From positions 3,842,720 through 3,906,719 of the forward strand of contig OX422189.1 of assembly GCA_949130485.1 (NCBI GenBank): a stretch of 64,000 nucleotides of DNA, in the 5' to 3' direction. Under the pieces are notes generated by a model, which searched no databases, was not told where the DNA came from, and saw nothing but the letters and a program-made list of their open reading frames with translations. Positions within the stretch are counted from its first letter, which is position 1, and every line of letters starts with the position of its first letter. Source of the stretch: Agelas oroides. Its lineage: Eukaryota; Porifera; Demospongiae; Agelasida; Agelasidae. This document shows, one piece after another, positions 57,361 to 64,000 of this stretch. The translations under genes and the position numbers were made by a program.

Positions 57361-59008
57361 CTAGTTAACCCAACCTAACAACACCTTACGCCTCTGCCAC
57401 CACGTCACCATCTCTTTCATTATGCACCTGTCTATGTCATCCATCACCTCCCTATTCACATCTACCCTTCTCCCCAGGAGTAAACTCACTCACTCTACTA
57501 TCATCATCACCTTCTTCATATCCCTTCACCCACTCCTCTGCTCCCACAATTCCCTTGATCCTTTCCAGAAGCCGACATCTATCCTGGTCAAACTCCTCAC
57601 ACTCCAATACAAAATGCTTAACATCTTCCACCTTCCCTCCATTACACAGCACACATCTGTCCTCTTCCACCATCCCGCATCTCTTTTTATCTTCAAACAA
57701 CCCTGCAGACCCTGACCTCAACCGGAACTTCAACCGTACTGCCACATGTCCCTCCCATGAACCTACGTATTTCTCCGGCCCATACTCTTCTTTAACCTTC
57801 TTATACCATTTCAAGCTACTTTTCCTGTCCACCTCTTCTTGCCAGTCTTCCCAGTTCTGTTTTTCTATTTTCCTCTTCCAGGCTGCTGCTGACCCTGACT
57901 CTTCCTCTTCGGCTTCCTCCAAGCCATACTTTCTTAGCAACATCTCATATTCTTCCCTCCAGCCTACTCCACCTGACTCTTTCAATTTTTCTACTATCAG
58001 CTTCACCAACCTCTCTTCGCCTAGCTCCCAGAATCTCCGCCCATACAACATCTTCTTCTCCTCTCTTCTTTCTTCTAACTTTCTCCATCCCATTTCCCCA
58101 CGGATTGCCTCCCCTGCCACTGTTCTACTAGCTCCCAACAGTTTTCTTCCCAACCTATCCTGTACAGCCTCCAACCTCTTTCCTACTGTCTTCCCCCCTG
58201 GCCACCACACCTCTGCTGCATGTTCCAGGCCAGGCCTTGTTACTAGGTCCCATATCAATCGACCTCGCTCTGCCTCTAGTTCCCCATCCACCCTTGCCAT
58301 CCATTCAACTTTGCCTGCCCATTCCTCAGCCTGTTCCACCACCTTCTCCAGCTGCACATTTCCCCTCATCCTCTGGTCAAACCATACACCCAGGTATTTG
58401 AAGGACTCTACTTCTTCCATCTCTTCATCACCAATTTTCCACTTCTCACCACTGTTCTTTTTACCTACCACCATCACCTTACTCTTCCTTGCATTGAACC
58501 TGAACTTCCACATTTCTGCATATCTTCCTACCATATCCAGCATCTTTTGCAACTCCTCACCTGACTCTGCTATCAGCACAATGTCATCAGCATATAGTAA
58601 TGCTCCACACCATACCCCAGACACTTTCACCCCTAAGTTTTCTCTCTCCAACTCTTCCACCATTCCCATAATATAGACACTATACAAGAGTGGTGACAGG
58701 GGGCAGCCTTGCCAGAGTCCCTCGTCTACTCTAAACCACCTTGACTGTTGCCCATCTACTTGAACACTAGCTTGCACCCCTTCATACAGCCCCTCACACA
58801 AACTAACAAATGATTCTTCCACACCGTATTCCCGCATTTTCCTCCACAGCCCTTCCCTCCACACTGTATCATATGCTTTACTTACATCCATAAAACCCAG
58901 CCAGGTACTTTTCTTCTTTCTCTTCCTCAACTCACATGCACCCCTCAAGATCATAATCTGGTCTGCACACCTCCGTTTTGCCCTGAAACCTCCCTGGGCA
59001 TCTGTCAA
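57361..59008 (-). pseudogene. LINE reverse transcriptase fragment, copy B, frameshifted
   Basis: Matches 23632-25275. Four extra bases (cact) near 57487-57490 shift the frame, so the protein ends early at 57452 after DDDSRVSEF. It also has Trp in place of Arg in the conserved GLRQGCPLSP motif (GLWQGCP). The YADD core is intact. It is 5' truncated like copy A, so it is inactive. Confidence 0.85.
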
Positions 59009-59175
59009 TATATTTTCTTCTGCATACTCTCCCAGCCGACTATCTAATTACATGCTAAAATATGAAGCTGTGGACATTAATATAATTATGTGGTTAGACC
59101 CTCCTATTCAACATGTAAAGAAGTTTACCACATAATTATATTCATGTGCACAGCATTTTTTGGGGTTCATATTTA

Positions 59176-59358
59176 CAGCAGATTGCAAAAGTCTTGCAAC
59201 ACGCAAGTGGAACAGTGGAAAACCACAATTGATTTACCACTATGAATCTGATTATCTTTCCCGCCTCAGCATGCCCTTCCTCTCTGTTCAAGCACAATAA
59301 ATCAATTGTGGTTTTCCACTGTTCAGCTTGCTTGTTGCAAGACTTTTGCAATCTGCTG
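59176..59358. mobile_element. Tc1/mariner-type MITE, 183 bp, with TA duplication
   Basis: The ends cagcagattgcaaaagtctt and inverse extend into arms of about 60 bp (ggaaaaccacaattgattta). TA lies on both sides (59174-59175 and 59359-59360). Duplication copy A has a single TA at the same place (25442-25443) and no element. It is a filled/empty pair showing insertion after the segmental duplication. Confidence 0.93.
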
Positions 59359-59554
59359 TAGCAAGGTCAACGCAAACGGCTGCACTACTAGAATGGCTTC
59401 ATGTTAAGTACCTGCTAAGCATATTCACTGCTAATTGCCTACGTCATCCTATCCAGATGGCGGTATAGAAAGCGTATGGGAGTTGCACACTCTTATTGTG
59501 AATAAACACTTGATCATGGCTATATATTGTTCAGACCTACAAATGGACTGAGCA

Positions 59555-62500
59555 ATGTGCGGGATTTGGGCGATATTCGGTGCGAAGGAAGACGTCAAGC
59601 AGCTATGCATCCAGTGCATGAAAGTGTCCCATAGGGGACCTGATGCCTTCCGCATGGAGTCCATTCCCGCCTTCTCCCGATCGTGCCTTGGTTTCCACAG
59701 GCTGACAATCGTCGACCCGACCTTTGGGATGCAACCCATGGCGGTGTCGATATATCCTCATCTTGGACTGCTCTACAACGGCGAGATTTACAACTGCCGT
59801 GACTTGGGTCGCCAATACGACTTCAAATACCAGACACACTGCGATGGCGAGGTCATTCTTCATCTCTACGCTCGCTTCGGAGCCAAGGTCACCGCCGAGA
59901 TGCTGGATGGAGTATTTGCCTTCTGTATCGTAGACACCAGAGCGAGGAAAGTGCATTTGGGAAGAGACATTTTTGGAGTACGCCCCTTATTTACGTTCTT
60001 GGACACAGGCAAGTGACAGGCTCCATTGACACAAGTCACTGTGAAGACTATGTACTGTAGGGTCGTGAAACAGTGCAATGCGAGGCATAACACTATGACG
60101 GGCAGAAGAAATCAGTGTTGGAGGCCTCGTTTATCTGGAAATTGAATGCCCATTGCTAGCTAACACCGAAATTTGATTTTTCCTGTGGTGAAGGCTGCTA
60201 GTAAATTGATTCTGGTGTGGATCAGTTTTAGTAGCAGATTCAGGATTGATTCTGCTAACACAGCAAATAGTTTCATTTCCAGACCCTCCTGAAAACCAGA
60301 AAGGGAGGGGTCTGAGGGCATGCTCCACCTCTAAGAAATTAGATGCTTTGAGATCACTTCTAAGGCCACTTGGGTCATAAATAGTCTCGCAAGCCAGACC
60401 CACTTCAACAAAAAAAAAGGGAAGGGTCTGGTGAACTGTGTATGCAAGCCGTGTCCCACCAGTGCGGTCCAATCACGTTACAGTATCTTGTCACATGACA
60501 CATTGCATCACCGTTCATAACCCTAACTATAGTACAGCTTTATAATGCTTTGTACATGATTGATGCCATGCAGCTACCTCTCCAAGCCTAACAGATCTTA
60601 CACTAGTTTGATATTGATATTTTAACTGGAAGCAACTGTCATTTAAATATCCATGACTTACACTAACGATGAGAACTAATTTTAATACACAACTGCATGT
60701 ATGCCATGACTTCAATGAGAGCCATAGTCATACAGGTTAAACTATCTTAAACCCTGGCAGGGACATCAACACATAATTGGAAGCACGTTTGAAGCTAATA
60801 TGGACAAGAATATTAGCCCTTTTCCTCAGATGTCATTGCTGATTCAGCAGTTTATTGACATTTTCTACAAGTGAGTATGTATGCTTCCACAATCTTGTGG
60901 CTTTCTAGTTGTGTAGCAGTTGTTAGATTTACCCTCAAAAGGTTACATTATCATGTGCTTACAGCTTAACATGAAACAAGACAGGTACAGTGTACATAAC
61001 TCAACTTTGCCAATCAAATTTTCATAAGATTGGAATGAGACTAGAATCTACATCACATTAATTGCTGAGTTTGTTTCTATAGCCATTTCCACTTAACCCA
61101 TTTGGAATTTGTGCACTCTTGCACTACTTTCCCAGACTTGCTGAACAATCTATGTAGCTAGCTAGTAGAGAATGAGGCTAATAATCATGTATTCCTATTC
61201 GATGTCCATTACTTCATCTGGGCTGGGCAATTCATTTTTACATGAATACGTTTTTGCATGTTGGGAGTAGTAATGACCCTGCAATATTTGCTTTAACACA
61301 GGCACACTGGGTGTTTGCTCTGAGGCCAAGGGACTGACAGAGCTCACACAAGGCAAAGTGAAGCCTTTCCAACCAGGCTACCTGCAAACATTTGACATCA
61401 CATCTGAAGGCCAAGCCATCATGGTTGAAAAGAAACGTTTTCTGGAAATTGGAGGCTCTGATTTTACCAGTGTCCATGCAGTTCATCCCACTGACATCCA
61501 TGCCAACATCCGCCTCTTGCTGAAAGAAGCAGTAAAGCAGCGTCTAATGGCTGAGAGGAGAATTGGTTGCCTTCTTTCGGGAGGCTTGGACTCAAGTTTA
61601 GTGACTGCTCTGCTTGTCCAATCCTTAACTGAAGTGAGGTGTGATTATAAAGTCCAGACTTTCTCTATTGGGATGGAGGACAGCCCTGATCTCAAGGCAG
61701 CACGTACCCTGGCCAAGTATTTGGGGACAGAGCACCACGAAGTGAAGTTCACTCCAGAAGCGGGTTTTGCAGCAATTCGTGAAGTAATTCTTTCAATAGA
61801 GAGCTTCGATACCATCAATATCCGGGCCTCTGTGGCAATGTACTTGATTTGCAAATATATCAAGGAGAAAACAGACACAACTGTGATTTTCTCTGGTGAA
61901 GGCTCTGATGAGCTTTGCCAAGGATACATTTACTTCCACAAGGCTCCAACAGCAGCAGATGGTGATGCAGAGTCCCGAAGACTTCTGCATGATCTCTATC
62001 TCTATGACAACCTGAGAGCTGACCGAACAACAGCAGCTCATGGACTAGAACTTCGCCTCCCCTTCCTTGACAAGTTCTTCACCTCCTACTATCTCTCCCT
62101 CCCACCTGAGAAGCGACAGCCACAGAATGGTGTGGAGAAACACCTCCTGAGAAGTGCCTTTGCTGATACTGGTCTTCTGCCAGATGAGATCCTGTGGAGG
62201 CCAAAGGAAGGATTCAGCGATGGTGTGTCCTCCAAGAAACAGTCGTGGTTCAGGCTCCTGCAAGAGCACATTGAGGATAAGGTGAGCTCAGTGAGTGGGG
62301 TGGTCAAGAGTAATTTCCTTGTTTTGATTGCCTTGAAATTACATCCTAGATTTCAGATGAAGCATTGGCTGCAGCTGGTGACAGATTTGATGGGCCCATA
62401 CCTAAGTCAAAGGAAGCCTACTACTACCGGCAGATATTTGAAGAGCTGTTTCCTGGTTGTGATCACCTGATACCTTACTATTGGATGCCAAAGTGGATCA

Positions 62501-62565
62501 ATGCCACTGATCCATCAGCCAGGGTCTTGTCACACTACAAATGGCATAAAATAGAGGGTTGGTAG
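59555..62565 (+). CDS. ASNS: Asparagine synthetase (glutamine-hydrolysing), copy 3
   Basis: Exons 59555-60008, 61302-62281 and 62350-62565 give 549 residues. It is the duplicate of copy 1, with the same GC donor (gcaagt), Cys2 nucleophile, SGGLDSS loop and C-terminal HYKWHKIEGW. Amino-acid differences from copy 1 include Ser for Leu in AVSIYPHL, Gln for Lys in VKQRLMAERR, Arg for Gly in EVRCDYK, Ala for Val in GDAESRR, and Glu for Lys in LLPDEILW. No stop or frameshift is seen, so it is probably functional. Whether it is expressed separately from copy 1 is unknown. Confidence 0.93.
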
Positions 62566-62644
62566 TTTGTGCCTTTCTGAAACTACAAATGACCTGAATA
62601 GGGTTCGTTAAAGCTTTCTCCAAGCTACTAGCTTAGTATATGTA

Positions 62645-62778
62645 ATAGCATGGTTTGCTGTGGTATTTGGGATTAATAGCACGAGTAATGCAGAAAGTAA
62701 TTGCACGAGGCGTAGCCGAGTGCAATTTACTGCATTATGAGTGCTATTAATCCCAAATACCACAGCAAACCATGCTAT
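62645..62778. mobile_element. Hairpin MITE with GCACGAGGCGTAGCC centre
   Basis: Perfect 38-bp arms (atagcatggtttgctgtggt, atttgggattaatagcac) flank an inner inverted pair (gcacgaggcgtagccgagtgc core). It lies immediately outside the end of duplication copy B and is absent from copy A. No clear target duplication is seen. Confidence 0.8.
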
Positions 62779-62915
62779 CACTTATTAATCTTAAAGCTTT
62801 AAAGTCATGTTTACCATGTTGTATATAAAAAGCAGTTGCATGTATAGTTCAGTAAATGAATGAATGATGAATTGTTATACTTTGTGCATACATGAGTATA
62901 CATAAATGCTGTTGT

Positions 62916-64000
62916 TTAGTCCTCTTCAGAGTCAGAGTCGATAATGATTCTTCGTTTCTTGCTAGGCTGTACAGCACCCATGTTACTTACTTGAGTATTA
63001 GTCTGTGATGAACTACATGTGCTCCCAAAGTAGACACTACAATTGTAGAACCCAAACTGTGGAGCAAGGGAATGTGGTACATTCCAGGGTTGTGCATTAG
63101 CCGATATGGGTTTTTCCACCATTGGTCTTTGGTTTGATAGCAATGTACTGATGTGACGGTGATCCTCTAGATCAGTGTCCACATAGGCTTTGATGCTTTG
63201 CTCGGTTTTGTGTCCAGTGATTGCAATAATCTTGTCATTGGATACTCCTGCTTTCTGAAGTTTTCTGACGGTTGTTTTTCGAACACTGTGATTAGTGAAA
63301 TGCTTTTTGGTGATGTCAAGACCTCCCATTGTTGCAATCTTTTTCATGAAGCCATCTATTTTGTTGATACCAATTGGCTGAATGGAGTACCAGACGTCAG
63401 GCTTGGGCTTGGAGAGGGGCTGCAAGTAAAGTGGGCCTGAATTTCTGAGATGTTGTGGTCGTTTTGAGATGAGTCTCTCCAAATATCTCACTGGGCACCT
63501 CGAATCTGATGTAGCAAACATCCTCTGTGTGATCCTCCTATTGACTTTTCTAAGTCCTGCTTGCCTTGTTTTTGTAGGTCCTTCAACCCACTCAACATAC
63601 TCAGTGGTACCAGTGCAAGGGCTGTTGACAAACTTCAAGTGTTCTACCCTCAGCTGATGATGTTCTTGGCATCCCCGAGTGCCAAACTGCTGACTGATCA
63701 AGTAAAATACAGTCAGGTCGAGGTTCAGTGCAGTATCAGCACCTAGAACTTGCCGACTCCATAGCAACTCTTCTTCTTCTTCAGTCACAGGATCAGCCCT
63801 GTGCTTTCTCTTGCCCAAACCCTGCTCTTGAAGTTCAATAGCTTTGCCATTTAGAACTTTGCGACTAGCATCAAACTCTCGGTCCTTCAAAATGCTGAAT
63901 GTGCTTCCTTTTTCTCGAAGGTGTCTATCAAGTGCAGCCATCATGGTTCTTAGGCTGTCCGGTTCGTAGTTAGTTCCATCGTTTTTGCGGATTTCTGCAA
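62916..64000 (-). CDS. Crypton-like tyrosine recombinase (partial, runs off the window)
   Basis: The frame is open from the right edge (AEIRKNDGTNYEPDSLRTMM) to a stop at 62916, at least 361 residues. Numbering from the first internal Met (63944), the recombinase signatures are Arg90 in QFGTRGCQE, His219-x-x-Arg222 in NHSVRKT, GH at 244-245 in ITGHKTEQS, and the Tyr254 nucleophile in IKAYVD. The family (DUF3504/Crypton) cuts and joins DNA through a covalent Tyr intermediate. The tail is basic then acidic (KKRRIIIDSDSEED), suggesting nuclear localisation. No terminal structure is visible. It could be a live element or a domesticated gene; the 5' part is outside the window. Confidence 0.85.
   Translation of the reverse strand, partial: AEIRKNDGTNYEPDSLRTMMAALDRHLREKGSTFSILKDREFDASRKVLNGKAIELQEQGLGKRKHRADPVTEEEEELLWSRQVLGADTALNLDLTVFYLISQQFGTRGCQEHHQLRVEHLKFVNSPCTGTTEYVEWVEGPTKTRQAGLRKVNRRITQRMFATSDSRCPVRYLERLISKRPQHLRNSGPLYLQPLSKPKPDVWYSIQPIGINKIDGFMKKIATMGGLDITKKHFTNHSVRKTTVRKLQKAGVSNDKIIAITGHKTEQSIKAYVDTDLEDHRHISTLLSNQRPMVEKPISANAQPWNVPHSLAPQFGFYNCSVYFGSTCSSSQTNTQVSNMGAVQPSKKRRIIIDSDSEED

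Larger units (their letters stand above)
57043..59497. mobile_element. TIR element upstream of ASNS-3, carrying a LINE (copy B)
   Basis: Counterpart of 23314-25580, with the same arms and cargo. It is longer because of the 183-bp insertion at 59176. Confidence 0.75.
54072..62635. repeat. Segmental duplication, copy B
   Basis: Direct repeat of 20346-28714, shifted by 33.73 kb at the left end and 33.92 kb at the right end. The main length difference is a 183-bp element found only here. It contains the same MITE (54649-54964), Arg-rich remnant, KDZ relic, TIR/LINE block and an intact ASNS gene. Confidence 0.93.

Noticed and set aside
20346..62635. Purely artefactual haplotype duplication
   Set aside because: Not excluded, but the copies have different flanks at both ends and lie in one contig with an intact third gene between them. 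Kept as a caveat rather than a conclusion.

Overview
Organism. This is animal nuclear DNA. Genes are split by GT-AG and occasional GC-AG introns, several genes are multi-exon, and transposon types common in non-bilaterian animals are present (KDZ transposase, Crypton-type tyrosine recombinase, non-LTR reverse transcriptase, many hairpin MITEs). TTAGGG-like interstitial arrays also occur. I think a sponge or another early-branching marine invertebrate is most likely. That rests on general familiarity with such repeats, not on a marker gene.

Left third (1-18 kb): a two-gene mobile system. Two divergent genes start 160 bp apart around 8.8 kb. On the minus strand, eight exons whose phases all agree (8741 down to 1101) encode a predicted 1638-residue protein: a P-loop NTPase with Walker A GNVSLGKS, a long Ser-Pro/basic repeat region, and a C-terminal PHD finger. 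On the plus strand, eight exons (8901-17615) encode a predicted 684-residue KDZ transposase with CxC5-like and CxC6-like cysteine clusters and a D-D-E triad. The shared promoter carries a perfect NRF-1-type palindrome. The transposase is broken in exon 7 by a 4.83-kb head-to-tail dimer of a non-coding element. Removing that element restores the reading frame exactly.

Middle and right (20-63 kb): an asparagine synthetase (ASNS) cluster. Three apparently intact three-exon ASNS genes lie at 25.6-28.6, 34.1-38.8 and 59.6-62.6 kb. Relics lie at 42.0 kb (exon 1), 48.9-50.0 kb (intron plus exon 2) and 51.6-52.6 kb (intron). The first and last intact copies sit in an approximately 8.4-8.6 kb direct duplication (20346-28714 and 54072-62635). 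Each unit also carries a decayed KDZ copy, an Arg-rich remnant and a 5'-truncated LINE inside a TIR element. A 183-bp TA-flanked hairpin element sits in one unit only, with its empty site in the other. An intronless 2-oxoglutarate oxygenase of the carnitine-biosynthesis type (46377-47660) lies among the ASNS relics, between diverged direct repeats.

Repeats. A 56-bp minisatellite (about 27 units), a TGCAACAC-type satellite, a pair of mirrored 15-bp arrays, a telomere-like array with a nested TIR element, and several MITE families are resolved, some with visible target duplications. A Crypton-like recombinase runs off the right edge.

Limits: all exon structures were joined by eye from splice signals and phase. 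Family names come from motifs, not searches.
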